Below are positions 55,623 through 64,000 of a DNA stretch of 64,000 nucleotides, one piece after another. Where the stretch lies: the NCBI RefSeq assembly GCF_000379965.1, contig NZ_KB904328.1:248001-312000 (forward strand), given 5' to 3'. The DNA is from Hoylesella nanceiensis DSM 19126 = JCM 15639 (GTDB lineage Bacteria > Bacteroidota > Bacteroidia > Bacteroidales > Bacteroidaceae). A program made the position numbers and the translations under genes. A model generated the notes under the pieces. It saw only the letters and a list, made by a program, of their open reading frames with translations, was not told the origin of the DNA and searched no databases. The stretch's first letter is position 1; the number at the start of each line of letters is the position of its first letter.

Positions 55623-56267
55623 TTAAAAGTCTTTTAAACTAAAGTTATAATCAAGTGAATGTACCACACCTGTTAGGGTTTGAATGTTAGAAGACGCCAC
55701 ATGTGAGGTCTTTGTTGTTGAACTTGAAACCAAATAGATCTGCAATGGTCCTGCATTGGGTACATTATTATAATCTTCTCTAAATGTATATATCCACAAA
55801 GGGTTGTTAGATGCCATTGTAAATGTTTCGCCTCCTGTTCCTATTGGATTACTTGCATCAGACGACTTCACACCTGTTTTGAAATCATCTAACATGATTC
55901 TCTTTGGCAAGATGCTGTTAAGAATGAATGTTTTGCAGTCTGCCACAGGGATATCAGCCACACTTTTTAATCCATTAGCATACAAATAGCGACGTATGCT
56001 GTGGTTGGTTATACCAAAGAAGGTGATGTCTTTGCCATAAGAACTGGTGCCTTGGAACACCGAAACCAAGTCTGCTCGCTCTGCCATAACACGCAATGAG
56101 TCCCAATTATATGGGTCGGTTTTGAAGTATTCCCACATAGTTGTTTGGTGATCTCCATTTGCTACGCCTGTATCTATTAAGTTATAATCGGTACAACTGG
56201 TTGCCATAAAGGTAGAAGCAACGAACGAAAGCGCACCAAAGAAATATTTCATACTTTTCATATTCAT
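55623..56267 (-). CDS. Fasciclin (FAS1)-like lipoprotein
   Basis: Start chosen at the ATG of MNMKSMKYFFGALSF (56267); nearby Mets at 56261 and 56252 are equally possible, while the frame's first codon at 56282 is TTG. A lipobox FMATSC gives a lipid anchor. The rest follows the FAS1 pattern: TMWEYFKTDPYNWDSLRVM, ITFFGITNHSIRRYL, a central FILNSILPKRIMLDDF and the closing HSLDYNF. FAS1 domains mediate adhesion or ligand binding. In Bacteroidota they are seen as third proteins after SusC/SusD, as here (5 bp after the SusD stop region). Confidence 0.75.
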   Translation of the reverse strand: MNMKSMKYFFGALSFVASTFMATSCTDYNLIDTGVANGDHQTTMWEYFKTDPYNWDSLRVMAERADLVSVFQGTSSYGKDITFFGITNHSIRRYLYANGLKSVADIPVADCKTFILNSILPKRIMLDDFKTGVKSSDASNPIGTGGETFTMASNNPLWIYTFREDYNNVPNAGPLQIYLVSSSTTKTSHVASSNIQTLTGVVHSLDYNFSLKDF

Positions 56268-56287
56268 TTCTTTTAAATTCAAATGTA

Positions 56288-57835
56288 TTAGTTATAAGCT
56301 TGCCAATAGGGCTTTTGACGGAGCAAAGTATTGGTGATGTGTCCGTCTTTATCTTGCCAAGCGTCTTTAGGAAGTGGTAAGAATAGGGCACCATTCTTGA
56401 TGTCTTGTGTTGTAAGAAGGGTGAACTTACCTTGCAATTCTTCCTTAATGTAATTGTTTCGCACGATATCTGCATAGCGAGCGTCGTTCTCTCCGATGAA
56501 TTCTTTCACTCTTTCGAGATATATTGCCTTCTTTAATCCCTCTGTGTCGTATGTAGATGGATAGGTTAAAGCACCCGCTCTTGTGCGTATTTTGTTCAAG
56601 TCTGTGGTGGCATCAGCAGTGTTTCCGAGCTTATTATAGCACTCAGCACGTAACAATATGATGTCGGCTAAACGCCAATAAACATAATCTGCGTCCATTG
56701 TTCTATAGCCTACGCCGCTTGCAGAATACTGATCGGGATCCATTATCGCCTTTCTGAACTTGTACATGATTGCATATTCAATACCATCTTTTTCATGACT
56801 TTGATCGAACTGATAGAAAAACGATTGCAAACGCTCGTCGGTTGCATCAGGAAATAAATTACTTATTGTCTGTTTGTATAGACGAAACTGTGTACTTGTG
56901 GGCAAATCGGCTAACTGTTGGTCTTCTCTTACAGGCCAACTCACGTAGTTTCGTGCAATTGTGTTAGGCGAAGTTACATTCGAAGAACGTGTTTTATCGA
57001 AGTAAAGACTGAATATTGCCTCTGGATTTGTTTTACTTGGATCAGACAAATATTCGCATAGTGTTTCAGGACTGCTGCACAATTCGTAGCTACCTGCTTG
57101 GTTATTGATAATAATCGAAGCATAGTTCACTGCGTTTTGGTAATCCTCTTGTGCATTACCTTGTAGTGAATACAACTCTGTTACGCTACCTTTCCAAGCA
57201 TACAAGTGCGCCAATAGCGCTGCAGCTGTTCCCTTAGAAGCTACCTGACGATTGGTGACTACTGCCCCATTGATATCCTTTAAGTTTTCATGAGTAGGCA
57301 ACAAATCATACGCTTTCTTTGCATGTTCAATCGCAGTGTTGAGCACTTCGCTCTGAGTTGACAATGGATAAGGCTTAATTTCACTTGAGTTTTCAGTGAT
57401 AATAGCATCTCCATAGCGTTGAGCAAGCATAAAGTATGCCAAACCTAAGCCGAATTCAGCCTGTCCTTTGTGGTAGTTTTCACGCTCAGTGGTTAGACCT
57501 TGCGTTCTATAAATATTGTCTAACAATAGGTTCGACTCAAAGATTATATCGTATAAGCCTTTCCATGAGTATTCACTATTCATGACAGTACGAGGGTTCC
57601 ACTCACGAACTTGAGTTCCATCTAATAGTGCATCGGCTTTAACTCCAGCCATAGCGAAGATCGCATTCTCTCCAATTGTTGTGTTTATGTAATATAGAAT
57701 TGATGAAGTAGTGGCATTTAGCTCACGTTCTGTTTCGAAAGAGTTTGAATAAGTCAAACCATTTTCTGGTAATATATCTAGATTACACGATGCAAGGGTT
57801 AAACCCATAGCACCTATAAGCAATAATTTCTTCAT
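56288..57835 (-). CDS. SusD/RagB family outer-membrane lipoprotein
   Basis: 515 residues. Lipobox LTLASC (Cys17) followed by the helical SusD fold: TPR-like helices at ~120-260 (GLGLAYFMLAQRYGDAII; AIEHAKKAYDLLP) and the C-terminal block WRLADIILLRAECYNKLG, LNKIRTRAGAL, with the closing FLPLPKDAWQ. It forms the hinged lid of the SusC transporter. It lies 6 bp after the SusC gene. Confidence 0.92.
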   Translation of the reverse strand: MKKLLLIGAMGLTLASCNLDILPENGLTYSNSFETERELNATTSSILYYINTTIGENAIFAMAGVKADALLDGTQVREWNPRTVMNSEYSWKGLYDIIFESNLLLDNIYRTQGLTTERENYHKGQAEFGLGLAYFMLAQRYGDAIITENSSEIKPYPLSTQSEVLNTAIEHAKKAYDLLPTHENLKDINGAVVTNRQVASKGTAAALLAHLYAWKGSVTELYSLQGNAQEDYQNAVNYASIIINNQAGSYELCSSPETLCEYLSDPSKTNPEAIFSLYFDKTRSSNVTSPNTIARNYVSWPVREDQQLADLPTSTQFRLYKQTISNLFPDATDERLQSFFYQFDQSHEKDGIEYAIMYKFRKAIMDPDQYSASGVGYRTMDADYVYWRLADIILLRAECYNKLGNTADATTDLNKIRTRAGALTYPSTYDTEGLKKAIYLERVKEFIGENDARYADIVRNNYIKEELQGKFTLLTTQDIKNGALFLPLPKDAWQDKDGHITNTLLRQKPYWQAYN

Positions 57836-57841
57836 ACTCTT

Positions 57842-60800
57842 TTAGAATTTTAGATTAACACCGAATGTCACTTTACGATTCAATGGATATTGTGTTCCAT
57901 CGTCTTTACCGGTGTATGGGTTGATAATTTCTGGGTCTAAGCCAGAGTAATTACTTAACATAAAGAGGTTTTCACCGCTTAAATAAAGGTTGATGTCTTT
58001 AATAAAGAATCCCTTTAGCCATTTCTTTGGCAATTGATAGCCTACAACAAGCTGTTTAAGACGTAAGAAACTGATGTTTTCGATGTTTGAATCTACGTTG
58101 CCATCGTGTTGTCCGATATAGTCTTTATCAGCGTAATGAAGTGAAGGATACTTCGCATTTGTGTTGGTAGGAGTCCAGAAATCATTTTCATCAAAGCTGT
58201 TCATAATCACACCAAACTCTTTAGTAAAGGTGTAAGAACCGCCTCTATACATGTTCATAACCTTTCTTCCGAGAGTGTAACTGAATAGAACATCAACATT
58301 AAAGCCCTTCCATTCGAGGTGAGAGTTAATACCTCCGTACACTGCTGGCAATGTACTTCCTGCATAGTAAAGGTCTTTTTCGTCGATAACACCATCAGAG
58401 TTTTGGTCTTTAATCTTTCTTCCGCCTACTCCAAGTGGGTTATTTGCCGATTGGAAGTATAGTGGCATCAACTTACCTGTTGCGTTATAGTAAGTAGGAA
58501 TGTCCTCTGCTCTTTGCACAATACCCTCGTCTTTGTAGGTATAAATACCATAAACGGGACGTCCAAGCACCTTATCATTAAGGTCTTCTCCATTATATGT
58601 CTTTCTCAACTTGTTGCGGTTGTGACTCAAGTTCAATCCAACCGACCAAGTAAGGTCTTTTGTTCTAATCAAATCTGCTTGTACTTCGAACTCGATACCC
58701 TCGTTAGATATAGCAGAAGCGTTATCCCATACACGGTCTGAAAGGAAGACATTACCAGGGAGATAAGCTTGCATTAGCAAGTTACTTGAGTATTTATAAT
58801 AGTAATCGAGTTTGAATTTAAGACGATAGTCGAGCAATTGAAGGTCGATACCCAAGTCGTATTGGTCGCTTTCTTCCCATGTTAGTTTTTTATTTGCCAT
58901 TGATTGAGGAATCAATCCCAATGAGCCATTGAACTTTTCGCTTTCTTGCATCACACCAAGAGCGATGTATGGTTCTTGGAACTTTTGTCCTGATTTACCC
59001 CAAGAAGCACGAAGCTTACCGAAACTTAGCCACCAAAGCTTTTTAAACATGGGCTCTTCACTGAACGCCCAACCAAGACCTACCGATGGGAAAGTACCCC
59101 AACGCACATCTTTTCCGAATACACTTGAACCATCAGAACGAAGCGATAGCTCTGCTAAGTATTTCTTCTTGTAGTTATAAGCCACACGTCCAAGGAAACT
59201 AAGCATTGCTTGATCTTCTTTATTTGCTAAGAAAGTTTGAGCTGCTTTGGGTGTTCCCGAACCGTCGTTGATAAGAGTTGGCCAGCCTTCTCCAGGATAT
59301 TTCACTCTATTTGTTGGTCCACCTTTAGCCGTACCGCTAAGGTTTTGAAGCAAATCGTAGTTGTATGTCATACCAGCTAACAACTCTAATTTCTGCTCAT
59401 GAGGCAGATTTAGGTTGTAGGTAAGCAAGTTTTCGGTTTGAACACCAGTCATAGCAATGTTTGAACCTTGTGCTTCCGACAACTTGTCGTATTTCAAGTA
59501 GCTTGGAGTGAAGGTGAAAAGACGAGTAAAATATTGGTCTAACGAGAACGAAGAAGTAAACTTCAAGCCTTTAAGGATTTGATAGTTCAAACCTAAGCTC
59601 AATCTCACGTTATAGTTAGAGTTGGTTTTATCGATATCACGCAACTGCTTAAGGGCCTCTTTTTCTGCAATACTTCCTTTACCAGGGAGCACAGTTGGGG
59701 TTCGTTTAGGGTCGAAAGTAAGACCTTGAGCACGTCCCATATCCGCGCCAGCCTTTTGAGTTGTGTAGGTTAAGTTAATTCTTGAGTATAAGCTTAACTT
59801 TGTAGATAGGTTGAAATCCAAGTTGGTTAACAAGCTATATCTGCGGAAGTTAGAGCTAATCATGATACCTGTTTCGTCGTAAATACCACCATTTACAAGA
59901 TAGCGCACATTTTCTGTACCGCCCGAAAGCTGTACATCTGCCTTAGTAACACGTCCAACTCTGAAGGCATATTTCCACCAGTTGGTTCTATTATTATAGA
60001 AGGTGTTCAAAGAGTCTTGTGCAATTGAAGGCAAACGACGGTCGCCTTCCACCACATTACCATTTCTCCAAAGGTAGTCGTAAGCACCATCTCCGTCGAT
60101 ATCCCAGCCATATGAGTCTTTATAAGACTTGGGATGAACAAGGTTATCGGTAATATAATCATAGTGAGAAGTGCGTTGTTGCTTTGCCATTAGCAATGCA
60201 ATGTCTCTTTCTCCTTTACCTAAGATTTGCACTGGAGTACTTGGTAGCCACGAAAGCGATTGCGAAACGTTGATATTCACTTCCGACTTACCCGACTTAC
60301 CCTTTTTAGTTGTAACCAAGATCACACCATTTCCTGCTCTCGAACCATACAAAGAAGCCGAAGCAGCATCTTTCAACACTTGCACACTCTCGATACTTGA
60401 GGGATCTAAGCCCGACAATGGGTTGATACCTCCTGTGCTTTCAGATGATCCACTCGTTATAGGTACACCGTCGATAACGAACAATGGACTACCATCGTTC
60501 ACGCCTTTTTGGTTCAATGAGCTAAAACCACGAATCGTAATCTTCGTTCCTCTACCACCAGGAGAGCCCGAAAGGTTGGTAACATCCACACCAGCTACAC
60601 GGCCTTGAAGAAGGTTTTCGACACTGGGTGAAGGTGCTTTTTGTAGGTCTTCGGCTTTAACTGAACCGATAGCACCCACTTGTTCACGTGTATTTCGTTT
60701 ACCATAAGCAATAACCGACACCTCGCCCACCATGTAAGCAGATGAAGGAAGGGTGATGGTTAATGGTTTATTGGCGTCGTATTTAATGGTTTTTGTTTCG

Positions 60801-61327
60801 TAACCAACGCTCGACACAGTTACATCGCCATGCTCTTTGTCTACAAGAAGAGTGAAGTTACCATCCATGTCGGCACTTGTTCCTACCGAGGTACCTTTTA
60901 TTTGCACCGTTGCAAGTGGAATACCAGCTCCATCTTTGTCTTTTACCAAGCCTTTAAGGGTGAATTTGCCCGCTGCGTTCTTTTGCATTTTGAACACATT
61001 GATAGCCTTTCCCTCTACGTTGTAGGTAAAGGGTGTGCCCTTTAAAACGCTTTGAATGGCACTCAACTCATCTACGTTATCGAATGATATCGTAAGAGTT
61101 AACGAGTCATTTTTCACATCATCGGTGTAATTCACCTTGTACTCGCCCTTGCTAGATAAGAAATCTAGGATGTAAGCAACGCTCTTTTCTTTAAAAGAAA
61201 TAGAGAAATTTTTGTTTAATACTTGTGCTCCCGCATTCAAAGGATTAGAAAAGGATAGGAGAACAGCATTAAATAAAAACAAGAAAAATAGATTCCTTGT
61301 TTTGTTTGATGCACTCTTTCTTGTCAT
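57842..61327 (-). CDS. SusC/RagA family TonB-dependent transporter with STN domain
   Basis: 1161 residues: signal peptide (MTRKSASNKTRNLFFLF...), an STN domain (~37-112) which usually signals through an anti-sigma/sigma pair, a carboxypeptidase-like CNA-B repeat (~120-200, LKGLVKDKDGAGIPLATVQI), the plug (ENLLQGRVAGVDVTNLSGS ... PLFVIDGVPI) and a 22-strand barrel ending VTFGVNLKF. It imports a large substrate across the outer membrane with TonB energy. First gene of the locus. No FecR/ECF pair is in the window even though the STN domain predicts one. Confidence 0.93.
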   Translation of the reverse strand: MTRKSASNKTRNLFFLFLFNAVLLSFSNPLNAGAQVLNKNFSISFKEKSVAYILDFLSSKGEYKVNYTDDVKNDSLTLTISFDNVDELSAIQSVLKGTPFTYNVEGKAINVFKMQKNAAGKFTLKGLVKDKDGAGIPLATVQIKGTSVGTSADMDGNFTLLVDKEHGDVTVSSVGYETKTIKYDANKPLTITLPSSAYMVGEVSVIAYGKRNTREQVGAIGSVKAEDLQKAPSPSVENLLQGRVAGVDVTNLSGSPGGRGTKITIRGFSSLNQKGVNDGSPLFVIDGVPITSGSSESTGGINPLSGLDPSSIESVQVLKDAASASLYGSRAGNGVILVTTKKGKSGKSEVNINVSQSLSWLPSTPVQILGKGERDIALLMAKQQRTSHYDYITDNLVHPKSYKDSYGWDIDGDGAYDYLWRNGNVVEGDRRLPSIAQDSLNTFYNNRTNWWKYAFRVGRVTKADVQLSGGTENVRYLVNGGIYDETGIMISSNFRRYSLLTNLDFNLSTKLSLYSRINLTYTTQKAGADMGRAQGLTFDPKRTPTVLPGKGSIAEKEALKQLRDIDKTNSNYNVRLSLGLNYQILKGLKFTSSFSLDQYFTRLFTFTPSYLKYDKLSEAQGSNIAMTGVQTENLLTYNLNLPHEQKLELLAGMTYNYDLLQNLSGTAKGGPTNRVKYPGEGWPTLINDGSGTPKAAQTFLANKEDQAMLSFLGRVAYNYKKKYLAELSLRSDGSSVFGKDVRWGTFPSVGLGWAFSEEPMFKKLWWLSFGKLRASWGKSGQKFQEPYIALGVMQESEKFNGSLGLIPQSMANKKLTWEESDQYDLGIDLQLLDYRLKFKLDYYYKYSSNLLMQAYLPGNVFLSDRVWDNASAISNEGIEFEVQADLIRTKDLTWSVGLNLSHNRNKLRKTYNGEDLNDKVLGRPVYGIYTYKDEGIVQRAEDIPTYYNATGKLMPLYFQSANNPLGVGGRKIKDQNSDGVIDEKDLYYAGSTLPAVYGGINSHLEWKGFNVDVLFSYTLGRKVMNMYRGGSYTFTKEFGVIMNSFDENDFWTPTNTNAKYPSLHYADKDYIGQHDGNVDSNIENISFLRLKQLVVGYQLPKKWLKGFFIKDINLYLSGENLFMLSNYSGLDPEIINPYTGKDDGTQYPLNRKVTFGVNLKF

Positions 61328-61427
61328 TAATGATTACTTTTTTGTTACGAAGTCTTGGTTTATCTTGTGGTATCACTACGGAAAGAAAAACCCAAAGAAA
61401 TTCTTTAATATTAAAAATTTTCGATTG

Positions 61428-61435
61428 CAAAAATA
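61428..61435 (-). promoter_or_regulatory. -7 box TATTTTTG upstream of the SusC gene
   Basis: Matches TAnnTTTG on the minus strand about 100 bp before the start codon. No TTG partner at the usual distance; consistent with an alternative sigma or an activator, but the match may be chance in AT-rich DNA. Confidence 0.35.
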
Positions 61436-61590
61436 CGAAAAAACTACAACACCTTATTATTTTTAGTGAGAGATTATCAAAAAAAATAGCTTTCTAACAT
61501 CTATTTTACACATTCTTAATACTAAAAAAGATAAGTTCTTGATTATTGCCCCGTTTTATTTATAATTTAACAACCTTTCAAGTTGTCCCC

Positions 61591-61678
61591 AATAGCAGTG
61601 CTTTTTTACTTCAATTTCATCGCTTTTGCGGTCTAAAAGAAGTGCTTTTGCGCCCCAAAGTCAATGCTTTTCCAGCAC
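61591..61678. repeat. Four-unit 22-bp dyad repeat element (array N)
   Basis: Units start at 61591, 61613, 61635 and 61657. It lies 72 bp upstream of the DUF2851 promoter. Confidence 0.9.
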
Positions 61679-61749
61679 GAGCAGATAACACTCTCACCAC
61701 AAGTGCTTTACTCATTCGTGGCCTTGCTAAAGGTTATCGCTCTTTTCTG

Positions 61750-61780
61750 TTGTGTAGCAAATAAAAAATAACTAACTTTG
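61750..61780 (+). promoter_or_regulatory. Promoter of the DUF2851-thioesterase-dprA unit
   Basis: TTG (61750-61752), 20 bp, TAACTTTG (61773-61780): full consensus, 23 bp before the ATG at 61804. Confidence 0.7.
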
Positions 61781-61803
61781 TAAAATTAAACCACGTCTTA
61801 ACT

Positions 61804-63120
61804 ATGGAACAACTGCTACACTACATTTGGAAACACAAGCTATTTTCGCTCTCGCAACTCGTTACGACTGAGGGCAAAAACGTTGAAATAATCGACCAAG
61901 GACGGCACAACACCGACGCTGGACCCGACTTTTTCAATGCGAAAATACGAATAGCTGGAACCGAATGGGTGGGCAATGTAGAGATTCATTGTAAGGCATC
62001 GGAATGGTTTTTGCATCACCACGACACCGACGAACGCTACGACAACGTTATTCTTCATGTGTGTGGTGAGGTAGACGACATTGCAACAACGAGCAAAGGG
62101 CGACCAATTGAGCAGATGATTCTGCCCATTCCTGCCCCCATCGAGGCGTGTTATCAAGAGCTAATGTCTCCTCACAACTCGTCTGCTCCATGCTATCTGC
62201 ATGCTGCCAACATGCCTAAAATTAAGCAAAGAGCGTGGCTCAGCGCATTGCAAACAGAGCGGTTAGAGCGCAAAACGAAGGCGATCTTTGAGCGACTCGA
62301 CAAGTGTAACAAGTCGTGGGAGCAGGTTTTCTTCGTAACACTCGCCCGAAATTTTGGCTTTGGCATTAACAATAACGCCTTTGAAGAATGGGCTTTCAAT
62401 GTGCCTTTGCACGTAATTGACCACCATAGAGACGATTTGTTGCAGGTAGAAGCTTTGTTCTTGGGGCTTGCAGGCTTGTTAGACGAGGGTCAGATGAATG
62501 ACGAACAGAGCCAAAAAGTGGCGAACGACGCCTATTTTGCAAGGCTCAAGCAAGAGTATAACTATCTTTCGCACAAGTTTTCTCTCTCGTGTATGAGGGC
62601 TTCGCACTGGAAATTCTTGCGTCTTCGACCTCAAAATTTCCCTCATCTGCGCATCGCTCAGTTGGCAAGTTTGTATCATCTGCGCCAAATTGGGTTGAGA
62701 TCGATGCTCGAAAGCAAGGATATTGCCTCTATTCAAAAGCTTTTTTGCTTTGAAACGAGCAGTTATTGGCAACACCACTATACGTTCGGAACGCCCTCGA
62801 AAAAGGGGTCTAAGCAGCTTTCTAAAGGCTCGATAGAGCTCATTACCATTAACACCATCGTGCCTTTGCTGTTTGCTTATGGCAAATATAGCAACAAAGC
62901 GGAATTGTGCAACACTGCACTCGACTTTTGGGAACAGCTCGAACCCGAACAAAACCACATCGTTACGCAATGGAAAAAAAGTGGTTTTTGCATCGAATCG
63001 GCTGCCGACACGCAGGCACTTATTCAGCTTCACAACGAATATTGCGCCACGAAAGATTGCTTGAGATGTCGCTTTGGCTTCGACTTTCTGCGCTCTTGCA
63101 CGGCAACCAACAATAAATGA
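61804..63120 (+). CDS. DUF2851 family protein
   Basis: 438 residues, full length for the family. The conserved opening is LLHYIWKHKLFSL, then GRHNTDAGPDFFNAKIRI and GNVEIHCKASEW with a string of His and Asp (WFLHHHDTDERYDNVILHV) that looks like a metal or active site; four Cys sit near the end (CATKDCLRCRFG). The function of DUF2851 is unknown; it is widespread in Bacteroidota. No signal peptide. The thioesterase gene follows after 24 bp and dprA after that. Confidence 0.88.
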   Translation: MEQLLHYIWKHKLFSLSQLVTTEGKNVEIIDQGRHNTDAGPDFFNAKIRIAGTEWVGNVEIHCKASEWFLHHHDTDERYDNVILHVCGEVDDIATTSKGRPIEQMILPIPAPIEACYQELMSPHNSSAPCYLHAANMPKIKQRAWLSALQTERLERKTKAIFERLDKCNKSWEQVFFVTLARNFGFGINNNAFEEWAFNVPLHVIDHHRDDLLQVEALFLGLAGLLDEGQMNDEQSQKVANDAYFARLKQEYNYLSHKFSLSCMRASHWKFLRLRPQNFPHLRIAQLASLYHLRQIGLRSMLESKDIASIQKLFCFETSSYWQHHYTFGTPSKKGSKQLSKGSIELITINTIVPLLFAYGKYSNKAELCNTALDFWEQLEPEQNHIVTQWKKSGFCIESAADTQALIQLHNEYCATKDCLRCRFGFDFLRSCTATNNK

Positions 63121-63144
63121 GATATAAATTTAAATAAGATAAAA

Positions 63145-63555
63145 ATGGAATATGTATTTACTATGAAGATGAGCGTTCGTGACTATGAATGCGACTTGCA
63201 GGGTATTGTGAACAACGCTAACTATCTTCACTACATAGAACATACACGACACGAGTTCTTAAAGCATGCAGGGGCTAACTTTGCAGAGCTTCATCAAAAC
63301 GGAATAGATGCGGTTGTGGCTCGCATGAACCTACAATATAAAACGCCATTGCGCAGCGACGACACCTTCGAATCGTGCCTCAACCTCACTAAAGAGGGTA
63401 TTCGTTACACTTTTTATCAAGACATCTACAATGCCACTACCCGCCAATTGTGCTTTAGAGCCAGTGTTGATGTGGCGTGCATTGTGAACAACCGACTTGG
63501 AAGGAGTGAGGAGTTAGATGCTATTCTCGAGCCGTTCTTACTCAAAAAACCATAA
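63145..63555 (+). CDS. Acyl-CoA thioesterase, hotdog fold (4HBT/YbgC-like)
   Basis: 136 residues. The hotdog active-site pattern is visible: VRDYECDLQGIVNNANYLHYIEHTR, where the Asp and the following G-I-V-N-N-A turn form the catalytic loop, and the later DTFESCLNLTK and ASVDVACIV strands complete the fold. It hydrolyses an acyl-CoA thioester in the cytoplasm; chain length unknown. It lies between the DUF2851 gene and dprA on one likely transcript. Confidence 0.88.
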   Translation: MEYVFTMKMSVRDYECDLQGIVNNANYLHYIEHTRHEFLKHAGANFAELHQNGIDAVVARMNLQYKTPLRSDDTFESCLNLTKEGIRYTFYQDIYNATTRQLCFRASVDVACIVNNRLGRSEELDAILEPFLLKKP

Positions 63556-63586
63556 AATCGACCTTCAAACCCCACCCCACCTTCAA

Positions 63587-64000
63587 ATGAAAACTACACC
63601 TCAAGAAATAATCAACGCCATAGCAGTGAGTAAGATGGGCTTTTACAAGCTATCTGAAACGCTCGAAATACTGCAAAAACTAGGCTCGGCAACTGCCATC
63701 ATAGAACATCGAAACAATATAAAAGATGTGCTCCCCGATGCCTCTGTTAAACTGGTTGAAACGCTCAAAAATACTGATCGCTTTTTAATTCAGGCGGAAC
63801 AGGAATTTATTTGGACTCAAAACAATGGTGTAGAGGTGCTTTGCTGGGGCGACGAACAATATCCACAACGATTGAAGGAGTGTGCCGATGCTCCCCTAAC
63901 GCTGTTTTATAAGGGTTCTGCCAACCTCAATAAACAACGCATTATCTCGATTGTGGGAACAAGAAAATGCACGCATTATGGGCAAGACCTTATTAAACAT
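63587..64000 (+). CDS. dprA: DNA-processing protein DprA (3' end outside window)
   Basis: 138 codons are present from the ATG at 63587, 31 bp after the thioesterase; the frame runs open to the window edge. The N-terminal helical part (TPQEIINAIAVSKMGFYKL; LQKLGSATAIIEHRNNIKD) is followed by the start of the Rossmann-like domain: WGDEQYPQRLKECADAPL, LFYKGSANL and IISIVGTRKCTHYG. DprA loads RecA on single-stranded DNA during natural transformation or recombination. Confidence 0.9.
   Translation, partial: MKTTPQEIINAIAVSKMGFYKLSETLEILQKLGSATAIIEHRNNIKDVLPDASVKLVETLKNTDRFLIQAEQEFIWTQNNGVEVLCWGDEQYPQRLKECADAPLTLFYKGSANLNKQRIISIVGTRKCTHYGQDLIKH

Larger units (their letters stand above)
61328..61749. 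other. Divergent intergenic region with array N
   Basis: Between the SusC gene (minus) and the DUF2851 gene (plus). Holds a likely SusC -7 box at 61428-61435, repeat array N and, just beyond, the DUF2851 promoter. AT-rich, no further gene. Confidence 0.6.

Overview
The window is about 64 kb of chromosome from a member of the Bacteroidota, most likely the Prevotellaceae. This rests on the SusC/SusD pair, many secreted Mip-like FKBP rotamases, a DUF4292/TPR/dut cluster, a DUF2851 gene, Bacteroidota-type -7 boxes (TAnnTTTG, sometimes with a TTG about 20 bp upstream) and near absence of Shine-Dalgarno sites. Base and codon use look even throughout. I see no phage, insertion sequence, integrase or CRISPR array. 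One tRNA (Arg, anticodon TCT) is present.

Layout. 1-5.4 kb: end of a U32 peptidase, sufE, a SpoU methyltransferase, a 1074-residue propeller/membrane/coiled-coil protein, tRNA-Arg. 5.6-11.2 kb: a small membrane protein, a sulfatase, then a GH32 fructan hydrolase with a fructokinase. 11.3-14 kb: three tandem FKBP rotamases with three different cellular addresses. 14.4-19 kb: a glycosyltransferase, a 1.4-kb gene-free stretch, an AspT/YidE-type transporter. 19-24.3 kb (minus): dapB, lepB, a degenerate signal-peptidase paralogue, a WbqC-like gene and a Zn/Cd-type P-ATPase, tightly packed. 24.5-29.6 kb (minus): dut, TPR lipoprotein-type gene, DUF4292 lipoprotein, EnvC-like protein. 30.6-35.2 kb: AraC regulator, a secreted beta-sandwich protein next to a gene remnant, gyrB. 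36-43.5 kb: a copper/silver efflux cluster (HYC_CC_PP protein, CusA, CusC-like, CusB-like, secreted HMA protein). 43.6-50.4 kb: D-Ala-D-Ala dipeptidase, SLC1-type symporter, flavodiiron protein, PfkB kinase, ybeY, coaD, ruvB. 50.8-61.3 kb: a SusC-SusD-FAS1-lipoprotein-thioredoxin-M16 peptidase locus that looks built for peptide rather than glycan capture. 61.8-64 kb: DUF2851, a thioesterase and the start of dprA.

The most striking signal is not a gene. Fourteen intergenic sites each carry exactly four copies of a 15-bp dyad-symmetric core (AAAAGCAATGCTTTT-like) in strict 22-bp register, an 88-bp element. The units are strongly diverged in sequence but the count, register and the AA....C / G....TT frame never vary. 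The elements sit between genes in every orientation (convergent, divergent, tandem, inside the cus cluster, inside a 5' leader). I do not recognise this family; it looks like a recurring protein-binding platform. Other points of interest are a 20-bp palindrome made of two back-to-back -7 boxes at gyrB, -7 boxes placed so close to ruvB and the tRNA that leaderless transcripts are predicted, and the degenerate signal peptidase with a cysteine cluster.
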